Assembly: GCA_030407085.1 (NCBI GenBank)
Contig: CM059584.1
Coordinates: forward strand, 109,941,001-110,005,000
DNA from: Trichopria drosophilae
Taxonomy: Eukaryota > Arthropoda > Insecta > Hymenoptera > Diapriidae
Direction: 5' to 3'
DNA: 64,000 nt
This document shows positions 12,116-24,021 of the stretch, one piece after another. A program made the position numbers and the translations under genes. How positions within the stretch are numbered: position 1 is the first letter of the stretch; every line of letters starts with the position of its first letter. The notes under the pieces were generated by a model, which saw only the letters and a list, made by a program, of their open reading frames with translations, was not told where the DNA came from and made no database searches.

Positions 12116-14545
12116 TCGAAAACTACTATTAACCCAGTTGTCGCCTTTGTCCTCTACAGTGGAAACCCCCACTTTTTTAAATTATTACATAAAGTGTTGA
12201 TTATTCAATGCTCTAATAACGTTATTGCTATTAAAATATCATTTCATGAAAATAAATAATTATTATTAATAATTTAAAGAATTTCTGCAATTGTTATTAT
12301 AAATAAATGAATGACATTATAATTTTCACATCAATTTTCTTTTTCAATTTTTAAACGTTTGGACATTTTCTGCATATCTAAATTTTTAAAATCGGTTTTG
12401 GGCGCATCGATTTAATTCCGCACTGAACGACTTGTTAAACCCCCAAATTTCGGTTTTGAAATAATTTTCAATAACAAATTAAATAGTGACATTTAATTTC
12501 ACATTGAGGTGGACATTCGACGTCATTTTGAGGTCGAATTTCTATATTTTTAAATTTAGCATTACCCACATTATCCACATTCAATGACCTTCGATGTCTT
12601 TCAAGGTAAACCTTAAATTGTGAGTGTATTTAGAATTAAAACTGTTCACTCTTTTCAGTTCAGATTTAAAAAAATTAGAATGCTCAGCAAACAAACAATT
12701 TGACCTTGAAATTACATTCAACTGACGGTCATTTTTAAAATCACTACAAGAATGACCTTTAAAGAACAAAAACGTTGTGATTGGAAAATTATCCATGTTA
12801 ACAAAATAAGTTGTCTGTTACCAACAGCCTAATCAAAATAGCAACATTTCCTACGTAATCACACACAGCAAAATAAAAAAGAGTTCAGAATGATTTCGAA
12901 ATGTACTCTAAAAGAAGTCAGATGCTGTCTGGTATGTCTGAGTGTAGTGTGTGGTTGTTTTACTGATTTTTAAAAAGTAAAAAAATACTCCATGCTTCGT
13001 AATATTACAATAAAGAACTTGTAGAAAGTGTTAAATTTTAGGATCAGTTAATGATCATAAAAACAAGAAACTTTAACACAGATTCTTGTCACGGGGCTTT
13101 TCTTCCAAGATAGGAAATAAAAGAATTTTAAATGATAACCATCATAGACATATTTGATAAACGCTGTTCATAATTGCTATAAAAAAGATGGACTATCGAA
13201 TGAAATTGTAAAGAATGTTGAAACGCAAATAATCATGGCATAAAATACAATTACGCAGTTTTTTCTAGCTAAGTTTAAAACAGTAAGAATAACAATAATA
13301 ATTAATTGTAAATATGAATATTTAAATACAAATGGACGAACATTACTGCATTTTAAAGTATTTATCTTTTGAGCATTATGTTATGTCTTGTGCAGGTTAG
13401 TGTTCAGTCCTGTATTTCAGATACACTTATACTCATAATTAATTTGGCATATCATACAAAAAAAAACGAAATTTAGGTAAGCAACATTAATCTTAATTTA
13501 ACGATATTCTAATTAGTTAAACGTAAAAAGTTGATAATTTTTTTATTATTGACACTGTTTAAAATATTTGAACTGCTGCATATCTTAGTATCACTGTCGT
13601 TATTTATTTAACATTCAAAAACAGATACTTTTTTCTGATTACTATTCATGTCTTATAATTTACATTTTTGTCTACGTTTGGGTTTGTTTTTTCAAACACT
13701 TAAAATTAAATTAAAATACAATTTAGGATTTGAACATCTGTTGCTTGTACATAACAACGTTGACTTAATCAAACATGATCTAAAATGAGGATCTACATTT
13801 AAATCCACAAACATTAGAAATTAAAAAAAGGGTAATCAATGATTTGCCCGAATGCAATAGTTGCACTCAATAATAATAATAAACATTAACATCCATTCTG
13901 TATGCGTCTACGTGCTTTCAATCAGAGAAAACTTTTCTATAAACAATTTTGGTATATTTTCTTAGAAAATGATGAAATATTTATTTTAATATTTTCTGCA
14001 AATAATGATAAACATTGAGTGTATCACTTAAGATATAAAGATTGATATTAATTATTCGTATATAATTTGGCATAAATAGACTGCAGGAGATAACAGAACT
14101 ATTGTATTTTTATCGAGACCACTAATATTTTAATTGTCAATTCGTATATATAATTCCCCTTGCTTTTTCAGCAGGAAGTAGATAAGGTTTTATTACTTGC
14201 AATATTATTTTGTTTCTCGCTGAGTACCAAACATTTTCTGCATTTCTGTAGTTTTTAAAATTAGAGTAGTGTATGTAACATATAAATGCATCTTTGGATC
14301 ATTAAAATCAATTAAAAAAGGACGATTTTTAAGTAACAAACAATATTAGGTACTAGGCAATTCCCAAAATTTGTTCGTCTCTTTCTGCTCAAAAATCAAT
14401 TTATCAATTTATTTGTTTCATTTTTTTCATTTTTATGTGGATAAGCTGTTCACTGTTCAATTAACGTATACAAATCAATTGATAATCATTAGTAAAAAAA
14501 TGTACCGTTGTCGTTTATATGTTTCTGATTGATTCGAAATAAAAA
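12116..14545. other. AT-rich stretch, nothing recognised
   Basis: I see no convincing exon, RNA gene or defined mobile element. The stretch is very AT-rich and lacks the dense repeats of its neighbours, so it may be old intergenic DNA. Confidence 0.35.
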
Positions 14546-15095
14546 TATGGAATTTCAAAATGGCTGACCCAATATGGCGGTTAAAAATATTAACATTTAC
14601 TTCGAACTATACGAAACTCCGGATTTGGGGGTTATTGAGGTCGCTGATTACGAATCCGAAGTCAGAATTTTGACATTCAAAATGGCGGATCCAATACGAT
14701 GCATCAACATTTTTCAATTTATTTGAAATTTGATAAAACTCTCTAATCAGTGCGTTACAAGGTCTTTGATTACAAATCTGCATTCAGAATATCGAATTTC
14801 AGAATGACGGTCACACTATGGTAAACCAAAATCTAAAACAATACAGAAATCAAATGACACTTTGTATTTGAGGATTTGAAGGTTGTTGACTACGAATCTA
14901 CACTGAATATTCTGATATTGAATGAAAGATCATTCGTCATTTATTTATTATTTGTTGCGTTGTTTTTTTTTGTGTTATTTTACCGGTTTCATCAACAACC
15001 TCGAAAATTCACAAATACAGAATTTTGTAAAATACGGTATAAATATGCCTGCCATATTGGATCCGCTATTTCAAATTTTGAAATTCTAACACTAT
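14546..15095. repeat. Degenerate tandem of the GATTACGAATC / ATGGCGGATCC unit
   Basis: Units of about 110-120 bp each combine GGTCGCTGATTACGAATC, a TTCAAAATGGCGGATCC part and an ACTCGAAACT-like spacer. They can be read near 14560, 14640, 14760 and 14880. An inverted relative (CCATATTGGATCCGC) lies near 15053-15070. The same unit recurs at 43390-44110, 59030-59440 and 61600-61830 and inside several foldback elements. Confidence 0.6.
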
Positions 15096-15680
15096 TAGGA
15101 TTTTTCCTCATTTTTTTGTAAACTTTGATATATTTATTTGGTAAGCAATTGTTTTTTAATGAATATTTGGTTATAAATTTTGAAGAAAACTATTTATAAA
15201 TATTACATCATAAATTTCCATATATGTATTCTATTGAAAATTGTGGAAAAACAGAAGATTGGAAATATAAAAAAAGTGGCATTAAACATTATTTTATTTA
15301 TATTAATTTTAATAACAATCATTAACAATTAATATTCCGCTGCGAATTTTTCCTAAGTAAGTTCCAAAAATAAATTAAATTGAAACGAAGTCAATAGGAC
15401 TATTAGCCAGTTATTTAACAACAGATATAGTTCTCATGTGTTATCTAATAAGAGCGTTATGTAAATGGCAATTCAACAAATATAAACATTAAAAGAAAGA
15501 TCTCGATTTATTTTTAATGTCTATCCAGATCGAAAGTTTAGGCTATCGAAATGCTATTTTTTATAATTATAATTTACAGATCAATTAAGTATAGAAAACA
15601 AAGTAAATAATAGAAAATGAGTTACGTATTTTTTGTACATTGTTGGGAAATTTGGGAAATGTAACCTTTGAACGGAACCT
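15096..15680. other. AT-rich stretch, no gene recognised
   Basis: Only AT-rich sequence without motif-bearing frames or clear repeats was seen. Confidence 0.3.
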
Positions 15681-15895
15681 TTAAAAAAGACAGGTAAAAA
15701 AACGACAGTCATAAAGCCGACAGTTGAAAAGCCAACAATCAAAAAGCCAACACATAAAAAAATAGACACATCGACAAGCGTTCGATAGTCATTTTATGAA
15801 GTGTCGGTTTTTCGACTACCGGGTTTCAATTGTTGGTTTTTAACTAATGGTCTTTTGAATGTCGGTTTTTTGACGTATCGGCTGTTTTTATTACG
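15681..15895. repeat. GCCGACA word palindrome
   Basis: AAAGCCGACAGTTGAAAAG and similar words on the left face GTCGGTTTTT and TTGTTGGTTTTT words on the right. The centre is near 15790. The words resemble those of the element at 1-611, so the two may be related. Confidence 0.55.
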
Positions 15896-16833
15896 GATTC
15901 TAACACATTATAAGGAATTTCACATTGTTGGATTATGAATCTCATTGACGTTGATTTTATTTGCATAATTCCAACAGTATCCCAATTCAAAGTTTTGAAT
16001 TAATTTACGCTAACCTCTTATAATTTAGAAGATTTAAAATATTCATATTTTTAATCGATTTTCATTTCATATGTAATCTACTGAAATGCATTTTGAATTA
16101 CTGAAGTCGGTAGCACAACTTTTGTTTTTCTAAAAAAAAATGTTTATTATTTCTTACGTATTGTCTAGAAATTTTAATCCGTCTACTGTCGAACATTCTC
16201 GAGGGCATTACATAATTACATATTTTAAAACATACATTAGACAGTTTTTCTGCGAATAATACTGAAAAAGTAAACAAATCATTTCTATTAATTTCTTATT
16301 ATGAAATACTAAGAATATTGGCGATTCAAACCGTTATAGTGGCGCATCTGGCGGGCGAGTATGAACTGATATGTACACGACTAATGTGGTGTTCAATATA
16401 GGTTTATGAAGCTTTTTGTTTATTTTTAGGATTATAAATTAAACAATATGATCTTTCAAAATGTGAAACCTGCCGAAAATAGTTCTTTTCGTATCAACAT
16501 TTTAATTCTTTTAATTCGGTTTCTTGGCCACCTAAACGTATTGAAATGTATTGAAAAGAATTCAAAATATGAATTTATTTGAAGTAATAAAAATGAAGTA
16601 ATTAAATAAATAAACAAGGGGCTGCCTTGGAAATAATTTAATATGCTGCAAATGTAAAGAAGTGTTAACCTTCAAGAATATCGTACATGAAAGAAGTAAA
16701 CAATAACTTCACGGATACAACGAATGTTGTAATCCTTAGTTAGTTTTTAATGTTTCCAAACATATAAAAAATTATACATACATTTAAAAAAATAAAATTA
16801 TTTTAAAATTATTTATTACAATAGATTCAATCC
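15896..16833. other. AT-rich flank, no gene recognised
   Basis: No coding or structural feature could be supported. The right end runs into the decayed Mutator-like element. Confidence 0.3.
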
Positions 16834-18111
16834 ATGTGTACGGCTCTAAACAAGATTCTTGCTTGCGATGATATTCCTTTTATATCTAGTGATGTGTATA
16901 AAAGATACGAAAGTAAAGTTGGAAAATCGATAGAAAACTTAGCAAAAGAAAGTTGTAAAAGATGAGCAGAAGAGAAGAATTTTAGTCATCAAGAAATGAA
17001 ATATTTATTTTATATAATCATGTTGAATACGCCATCTTATATTTATATAAACTGATATTTATAATATAATTATACATTTAAAAACTGGCGTAAAGTCATG
17101 GAAGCCGGGGCTGGTAATCAATTTAAAAATTACAGTAATATACTACAAGAAGTTGGATTAAAAGTTCAGGACATTATTGGTGATGAGGATAGTTCCACAC
17201 GGAGAAAAATAATCAGCAAAATCAGCCGAAAAATCCGCAGATTCTACCAATTTTATCCTATAGGGACAGCTGTTGGAATTCCGTTAGGGATAGCCGATAA
17301 TTTCAGCTAAATTTACTGAAAAAGTCCGTAAATTTAACGGAACAAATCTGCTAATGTAGCGGAAATTTAGAGCTAAGTGCGAATTGAGTAGGGTTAAGGC
17401 TACATTAGCGGAATCAAAGCAGCTAAAATTGCATATATTTTCGGCAATTCCAGCCGAAAATTTTAGCTGATATGAATCAGCTAATCCAGCGGAGTCATTT
17501 TTCTCCGTGCACTATTTCAGCTGCGCGCAAAGGTGATCCAACTGCTATTGTTCACAAATAAGCTGATAAGAATTATGTTATGAACCACTTTGGGAATGAA
17601 TTATACGACCTTGCCAAACATTTCAAAGAACTGAATAAAAAATATATTATAAATCATATAAAGAAATGTTTTACCTACGCAGTTTCTCAGGACAAAGGTT
17701 ACAGTATAGTATTCCCAACCATCTATTTTCTAAGCACAAAAACTGGGGTCATTGGTGCACACGTGCTGGAAATTCTACTTCGCAATCTGTAAAACTTACT
17801 GATTTGGAGTTACATAAACAGTTATCAGAACTTTTTGATAAATATGCAAACAATCTTTCAAATTTTCCGTGTCGGCTTCTAGTGAAGCTAATAAAATCGT
17901 CAATAATATCATAGCTCATAAAGCACCTAACATCTGTTACAGTAGAAGTGACTCGCGTGTTTTTCGAGTAGCTAGTGCTGTGTGTGTAAAGAATGATGAA
18001 GAGTCCAGCATTATAGCTATTAAACAGGACTTGGGTGTATCTGTTGGAAAATACACAACAAAAGATAAACAAAGAAAGGCCAGTCGACGAAGAGCCAAAA
18101 AAATCTACTAA
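16834..18111 (+). pseudogene. Mutator-like transposase remnant
   Basis: Pieces of one protein are spread over several frames. A first piece (16834-16965) reads LNKILACDDIPFISSDVYKR. A second (from 17086) has KNW...MEAGAG and then DIIGDEDSS. A third (17580-17690) contains NHFGNELYDLAKHF. A fourth has the Cys/His stretch NHLFSKHKNWGHWC and LFDKYANN, and a fifth reads SSEANKIVNNIIAHKAP and FRVASAVC. This order and these motifs match, from memory, the Mutator-like transposase domain found in insects and cnidarians. At least two frameshifts, an in-frame TGA at 16963 and a MITE at 17198-17509 make it non-functional. The exonuclease-like frame that follows is likely part of the same element. Family assignment is by motif recognition only. 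Confidence 0.7.
17198..17509. mobile_element. MITE inserted in the Mutator-like pseudogene
   Basis: Terminal inverted repeats CACGGAGAAAAAT and ATTTTTCTCCGTG bound 312 bp. The inside is full of the words CAGCTAA, TTAGCTGAT, CAGCCGAAAA and TTCGGC in both orientations. It sits directly after the GDEDSS motif of the transposase and so is younger than the host element. No clear target duplication was seen. Confidence 0.75.
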
Positions 18112-18179
18112 AACACAGAGACGCAAGTTGAAAGCAAAAAGGTAACAATTCGGGAAAAATAAAGAGAAACGTAGGTGCG

Positions 18180-19050
18180 ATGTATCAATCCAATTCTGGG
18201 CTCCAATTAGATGTGCAACAAGTCATGCATGAAGGCAGCAATCAAAATGAAAACTTTGTATTGAAAAATAATATTGTATACTTTGATCTCGAAACATCTG
18301 GTCTAAGTGGAATCGCAGACATTTTGCAAATTGCCGCAAAATGTGAGGAAAACATTTTTAATGTCTACTATTCATGGCCTTCATATTATTGAAGGAAATA
18401 TGTTTTTTCACACTAAAAAAGTAGTCTGCTTAGAATTAAGTGAAGCTTTGAATGCTTTCAAACGATTTTTACCCGGGAATTGTCTATTAGTTGCTCACAA
18501 TGCTAGTTTTGATGTTCCTCGACTCTTACGTGCCATTGTACTAAGCAACATGGTTGAAGATTTTAAAATTATATATGGATTTTCAGACTCTTTAAATTTG
18601 TTCAGGAAAGCCTTTCCTGACAGAAAAGGACAAGGAATGTTTAAGTTGTCGCAATTAGCTACTGACTTTTTACCTGGTATTAATACTGAATACTTTCATG
18701 ATGCGAGGTTTGATGTTATTGTACTGCAAAAACTAATCGTTTCTCTACAAAAACAAGAAGCTCTATTCCAAACTGTCACGAGATATGTAGATTATTTACA
18801 GAAGGTCAAAAAACAAAAGAAAGTAATAGAAGGATTACAACATCTGTCCAAACTAAAAAATGTCGTTTCTAATAACATTTTGAAAAAAATGGCAGAACAC
18901 AATATTACGTTCGAAACATTAAAATCTACGTTTCAAAATGAAGGCGAAACTGGTATTAAACTATTGTTTACTACTACGGTAGAGAATCGCCAACCTCGAA
19001 TAACTAAAAATAAAAAAGTGCTTCTAAAGATAGTTCAAGCTTTAAAATAA
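18180..19050 (+). pseudogene. DEDDh (DnaQ-like) 3'-5' exonuclease domain, frameshifted
   Basis: The first frame (18180-18392) carries IVYFDLETSGLS, the Exo I motif with the catalytic Asp and Glu. A frameshift near 18360 moves the reading to the frame of 18307-19050. That frame has Exo II, VAHNASFDVPRLL, and Exo III, HDARFDVIVLQKL, with the His and Asp of the DEDDh group. The C-terminal part is Lys-rich and ends at TAA 19050. DEDDh domains trim DNA or RNA ends; in this context the domain appears as the C-terminal module of the Mutator-like element just upstream (69 bp between frames). All four acidic positions and the His are visible, but the frameshift breaks the protein. It could alternatively be a separate gene of the same element. 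Confidence 0.7.
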
Positions 19051-19220
19051 ATTCAGAATTGCGTTCATCTGAAATAAAAATATTCACTGTGATTTGAGAA
19101 AAATTGTGTAGAAATGTTTGCATTGCAAAAACGTGTCTTATTTTGAGATACTTTCCTCACTTTTAAGACATTTTTGGGTGTCTTATAGAAAGACGTTATA
19201 AATGACCTTTTTTTTAGATG

Positions 19221-22125
19221 CTACCCAGGAAACAAAAAATAATTGGAAATTTTGAATCGGAATCGAGCCGCAGTGAATCCGCATTCTTAAAAGGCAACAG
19301 CTGATTGTTACCGATTAGACTAATAAATACGTGAATCGGAATATCACAGATTTCAATTGGTTTACAAAATATCTGTATGGCCAATTAAACTAGAGAAATG
19401 AGTGGAATTTTCCGATTACCGTTAATCCTCCACCAATTGCACACTACGACGTCTGAATTTGCAGCAATAACTTGAATCGGTAATCAAAATATATAGCGGC
19501 TACAACAGTTGCAGCTTTTGTTACATAAAAGGGTTATACAATAATAATGCAATAAGATTTCCGAACGAACAGATTGATTCTCCATTACGTACAGCCAAAA
19601 CGCATGCTGACAATGTACGAAATGCAAACCGTTCAACGTCTCTTGATGTCTCGCAGAGGCATAAAAGGGCCTTCCACACTTCTATCGCTTCCCTTCTTTG
19701 ATATCATATGGTCTTTTTCATTTGACTATTTACATACTGTCCTTCTTGGTCCCGTCCAAGATACAGTAAATCGATTTTCAACTTCTGTCATTAAAAGAAT
19801 TGATGAACGATTAATGCAAGTGAAACCTAGTCATAAAGTTTTAATACCACCACAAAAAATTAGTAATAGATCAGCTTGGAGGGGAACTATGTGGAAATCA
19901 TGGATGTTATTCTACAGTTTACCTATGTGTGTTGATTTACTGCCAATTAATGTCATGGAAAACTATGCATTATTAGTGAAATCCATGTTCACACTTTTGA
20001 AAACTAAAATTAGTAGAACTGAGCTTTTGGAAAGTGAGGAAAATTTAAAAATATATGTAGGAAGTTTTCAAACACTATATGGTGTAGGATCGATGAAATT
20101 CAATATACACATGCTATAAAACACATTGTACAAAGCATAGAAAAAACAGGTCCTATTGCGCTTACTTCTACTTTTGCATTTGAAAGTAATATGGGAGTTT
20201 TAAAAAACTTAATTCCTGGGACAAAAAATATGGGGTTTCAAAATGCTAAAAACTATATGCAAATGATGTCGTATAAATGTAAAGCTCGAGTTTTTTCGTC
20301 TTCGCCTGTTGTTGAACAATTTTCCGAAAGCCGTTTTAACAAACGGAGGTTTACATTTTCTGCAAAAACAAAAAATGATATAACGTTTTTTGGAATTGCA
20401 AAAGTGTCTGTTCAAACCGATACATTAGGTGCTAACATATACAATAAATGAATTTATAAAAAGCAAATGTACCACAGTATAGATTATAATCGAGGATTTT
20501 TATTTAATGACACTATGATTCACATTGAATGCGGTTCCATTGCGCAAATATTAGAAATTATTGATATACAAAATGATGATAACTGCTATTTTCGCGTGTA
20601 TAGATTACAGACTGAAACGTTTATGGTTGCAACTGTAGAAATACCCCATATATGGAAAGTAACTGGAAATATAGAGAAAATAATTGTTCTCTTACAGCAA
20701 GTCAAATAAAAAATTGTATATTTGCAATTCGATAACTTACATTTTGCTTGTATACCTCCAAATGTAATTGAAAGTAGTTAATGTGCCAATCATTATATTA
20801 CTTGTAAATAAATCTTTCTTTAACGCCTAATATGAACGTTGATTCTCATTTCACATTTCACGTACCTTTTTGCCTATGAAAATACTACTGTAGATACAAA
20901 GCTTAGATAAATAATGAGTTACAGTGCCTTCCACATTTAAAAAAAAATATTACGTTTGTAAAAATTTCCAATAAAAAATAAAAGTATTTTTCTTACAATC
21001 AATATCGAATCAATCTCAAACCATGCAGGCACAATTAAATGGTAAATTAATGATAATTATCATAATTAAGTATGTTGTTCTGCTTGAAAACTGAAGGAAC
21101 ACGTGTTTCTTTTAAATTTTCATACAAATTTTATTTAATTTTTTGCGAATAATTTCAGATTATTGCAAAAACAAGTTTTTTTTTGCCAATTTGTTTATTT
21201 AACATTTCGTATTCTCCTCCATTTTTCAAGCTTTTTCATTACTTCTACAGCTAATTTGTTTTATGTTTTATTCTTCTCAAAAATATACTGTAAAAAATGA
21301 AAAATGTCACTAAACAATAATTAATTCGATTGCTTTGCAATAAAATAATTGTTACCTCAAAAAGACCGTCTTTTTTTTTTCTTTAAATTTTCAGGATTAA
21401 TATGTATTCGTACACTTACTATTTTATTATAAACATTTCAATTCGTTTTTTCCTACAAAAAAAAATAGAAATAGTACCGCTGAAAACAAAATATTGCTAT
21501 TTGCTAAAAATTGAAATCCAAAATTCCAAACTCATTATAATTATCAGTAATCCTTCGTTTCTCATTTATACAGCGAAAATATAGATAATTATAATCCCCA
21601 CACGTATATTTTTCAATTCAATAGGTATTTTCCTATTCGTAACAATTACCTGTCCCTTCCAATTCCTTACCGTTACATAAAAGTAATTTTAGTTGGATTT
21701 TTCCTGTTAAGAACAAATATTCTCCACTTCCGATTCATCGACGTTGAATAAAAAAATCGCTAATGTGCGTTTCCCTATTCAACTTACCTAACCAAAATCT
21801 TTCCGATTCCATATATTTGTTATCATTCTATTTGAATCGGAATACTCCGATTAGCTTTTATTCCAACTGAACCACAATTAAGAGTATGTGTAAACGATTC
21901 AACCGTATTAACCTCAGTCGGAAATTTCCTTTTGCAATTTTTTGAACTTATTCATTCCAATTCAAACTATTGAAAGATACTTTATCTTATATGTATCCTC
22001 CGATTCACCAGATTTTCCGATTGAGTTGCCAGGAAACCTATCGACATAAGTTTACGTGAATCCGCATTCTTAAAGTATCCAATTCAAAACAATGTCTAGT
22101 CAATCGATTTTTGTTTCCTGGGTAG
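19221..22125 (+). mobile_element. EnSpm-like DNA transposon remnant with TIRs
   Basis: CTACCCAGGAAACAAAAA at 19221 and its complement ending at 22125 match at 19 of 20 positions, bounding 2.9 kb. Inside lies the C-terminal part of a transposase (19574-20709), and a GTGAATCCGCATTCTTAAA motif occurs near both ends in direct orientation. I found no clear target-site duplication. Its flanks (TGTCTTA and AAGTCTC words) suggest that it landed inside another repeat. The transposase 5' part is missing, so it is non-autonomous. Confidence 0.65.
19574..20709 (+). pseudogene. EnSpm/Tnp2-like transposase, C-terminal remnant
   Basis: The frame at 19574-20119 contains GIKGPSTLLSLPFFDIIWSF, then DYLHTVLLG, WRGTMWKSWMLFYSLP and LYGVGSMKFNIHML. 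After a frameshift near 20110 the reading continues with ALTSTFAFESNMGVLKNLIPG (about 20155-20220) to a stop at 20451. A last piece at 20467-20709 contains IDYNRGFLFND. The order, conserved LP..DI.W and D..H patterns and the FE.N.G motif agree, from memory, with the transposase found in animal EnSpm-type elements. The N-terminal half with the first catalytic residues is absent, and at least one frameshift and one stop are present. Cannot be active. Confidence 0.6.
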
Positions 22126-22320
22126 AAGTCTCTTTAATCGCAATCCGAATGTGCTGCTCGATAGTTGTTACATAACCTAAAAGTGTGATATATGTGAAAA
22201 TGGGTCAACATTCGTGTTCTGTTTGAAATTTTCGGGACATTTGCTTTGAAGTCTTAACCGAGTGATTAAATGCCACAAGAACAAACCAAATTTTAAAATA
22301 ACATGAAAGTTTTATGGTGC
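22126..22320. other. Resumption of the TGTCTTA-word repeat
   Basis: The sequence left of the EnSpm-like element (19120-19220: TGTCTTA, AAGACA and AAGACGT words) and right of it (AAGTCTC and on to 22850) appear to be one older repeat split by the insertion. Evidence is compositional only. Confidence 0.3.
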
Positions 22321-22565
22321 TACCCTGGAGAAAATGAAGCGTTAATGAGCCGAGCGTAAAAATGTCCTAATTCACGCTTATGATACGCTTAACACACTTC
22401 TTAGCTTTCTGGCAAAAATCGAAGATTCGTTAAGCGTACGTTAAGCGTGAATTTGTCCAAATTCACTCATTGTTAACTCTTTTGGCACGCGTTTCTAACG
22501 CTTTTCCCAGCTCCTTTGACACTCTTACAGTCACTCTTAAGTAACGTCCCATTTTTGCCAGGGTA
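22321..22565. mobile_element. MITE filled with TTAAGCGT words
   Basis: Terminal inverted repeats TACCCTGG and CCAGGGTA, with an inner AAAATG/CATTTTT pair, bound 245 bp. The interior holds many copies of TTAACG, AAGCGT, ACGCTTA and related words in both orientations, for example GTTAAGCGTACGTTAAGCG. No coding content. Confidence 0.7.
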
Positions 22566-22693
22566 CCTTCACAAAATCGATCAACCGCACATCAACAGAA
22601 TAGGTTATGTAGCTTTTGTCAAGACGTCGCTTCGAGTCGGCAGTTGCCGAATATTCACGAAGATACTCGAATCGTCAATGTGTCTTCGATTTG

Positions 22694-22850
22694 CAAATGT
22701 CTCAACACATAAATGTCTTAAATTAACTAAAACGACTTAAATGTAGACACTTTTAACGTCTTCATTATATGTCTAAGATTATAAGACACAAAAATGTCTT
22801 ATTTACGTTCGATAGACCTATTTAAATAATATGGACAATGTTAAAACAGG
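22694..22850. repeat. Direct repeat, copy 1 (partner 25264-25416)
   Basis: About 155 bp beginning with TCTCAACACATAAAT and ending with AATATGGACAATGTTAAAAC recur at 25264-25416 with roughly 90% identity by eye. It contains AAATGTCTTA words. Copy 1 ends where the GGTTCTAAAG MITE begins; copy 2 ends just before a TTAA foldback element. Confidence 0.7.
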
Positions 22851-23084
22851 AGGTTCTAAAGTGCTTGATCGATAAGGTAGGAATTTTCACTTAAACCCGT
22901 ACATAAAAAGTGATAAGCGATTTTTTGAAATATAAAAGAAATACAGAAAATACAAAAGGCATTCATTGAGAACTAAAAAATCACTTATTTCCGAAAATTA
23001 CCGGTTAGTTCTCAATCAATATATTTGGTATTTTCTAGGAAACTGTTTATACTGCTTAGAATTTATTCAGTCATCTTCAATTTA

Positions 23085-23262
23085 CAGTAGAACCCCTCTT
23101 ATTTCAACTGGTCATGGTTTTCAAGATGGCGCCGACCCCTCTTATTTGAAATTTCCACTTACTCCGTTACTCTACTTAAGGGTTTAAAAGTGGATGATAA
23201 TATATATATTTCTTTTTATTTTTATTAGACACCGTATATATTTCAGAGTTGAATTATGTAAA

Positions 23263-23296
<34 letters not shown>

Positions 23297-23968
23297 CTGA
23301 AAAATGTGTAGAGAATTTTAAATTTCGATAAAAATGTAACGAAATCACAACTCGTGCCTTTATGTGATAAATAAAGACTGCAACATTTCGCATTTATTTA
23401 TGGTCATTTATATCTGCATTCGAATGTAGAAATAAACATTTTTAATTTACATTATGCACTTTATTACATATAGTTATGTATCTATAATGTTTTGATTCAC
23501 AAACAAATACACTGTGATTAAGACCGAAATGAACATAGGAGACAATATTTAACCCAAATTTGCAAATATGATTAATGAAAGTTTCAAATTCAGTACTAAG
23601 CTGCCGATATTGGATTTGTTTGTTATTTTGCAAATGAAAGACTTTTCAATTTTTGTGGAGGTCTCGAAATACACATCATTAAAAATTGACAACATCCTAA
23701 CCTTCAAATGTGCACATTTATTTTACGAAATTAGCAGCTTCTCGAATAATTTGTATGGTGTAAATCATGAGTTTGATGCAAAACTTTAATTAATTTGAAA
23801 TTTCATTACATATCAGTCTACCGACTATACATGTTTGCAAGTTTAGGTTAAACGGTATTTACACTGTACAACTTTGATAGTGTAAACACTGCAGTAAACT
23901 ATCGAGATGTTCGAGCGGTGGCGGGGAAGGCCTGAGGGGAAACGATTCAAATAAGAGGGGTTCTACTG
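23085..23968. mobile_element. pogo-like non-autonomous element, 884 bp
   Basis: CAGTAGAACCCCTCTTATTT and its complement bound the element, with TA on both outer sides. It lies inside another MITE, which proves insertion. The interior has a (TA)n tract and two uncharacterised open frames (23442-23633 minus, 23568-23789 plus) with no transposase motif. Confidence 0.8.
23262..23297. repeat. (TA)n microsatellite
   Basis: An almost pure TA run with one CAT interruption, inside the pogo-like element. Confidence 0.9.
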
Positions 23969-24021
23969 TACGTTTTTTAGTGAAATTTCCTACTTTACCG
24001 GCGGACCACTTTAGAACCCCT

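Larger units (their letters stand above)
22851..24021. mobile_element. GGGTTCTAAAG palindromic MITE, split by a pogo-like insertion
   Basis: The left part AGGTTCTAAAGTGCTTGATC with GATAAGGTAGGAATTTTCA and the right part TTTCCTACTTTACCGGCGG to CTTTAGAACCCC are the two ends of the family described at 3555. A pogo-like element occupies 23085-23968. Without it the two parts join into a normal-sized copy of about 285 bp. Confidence 0.75.
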
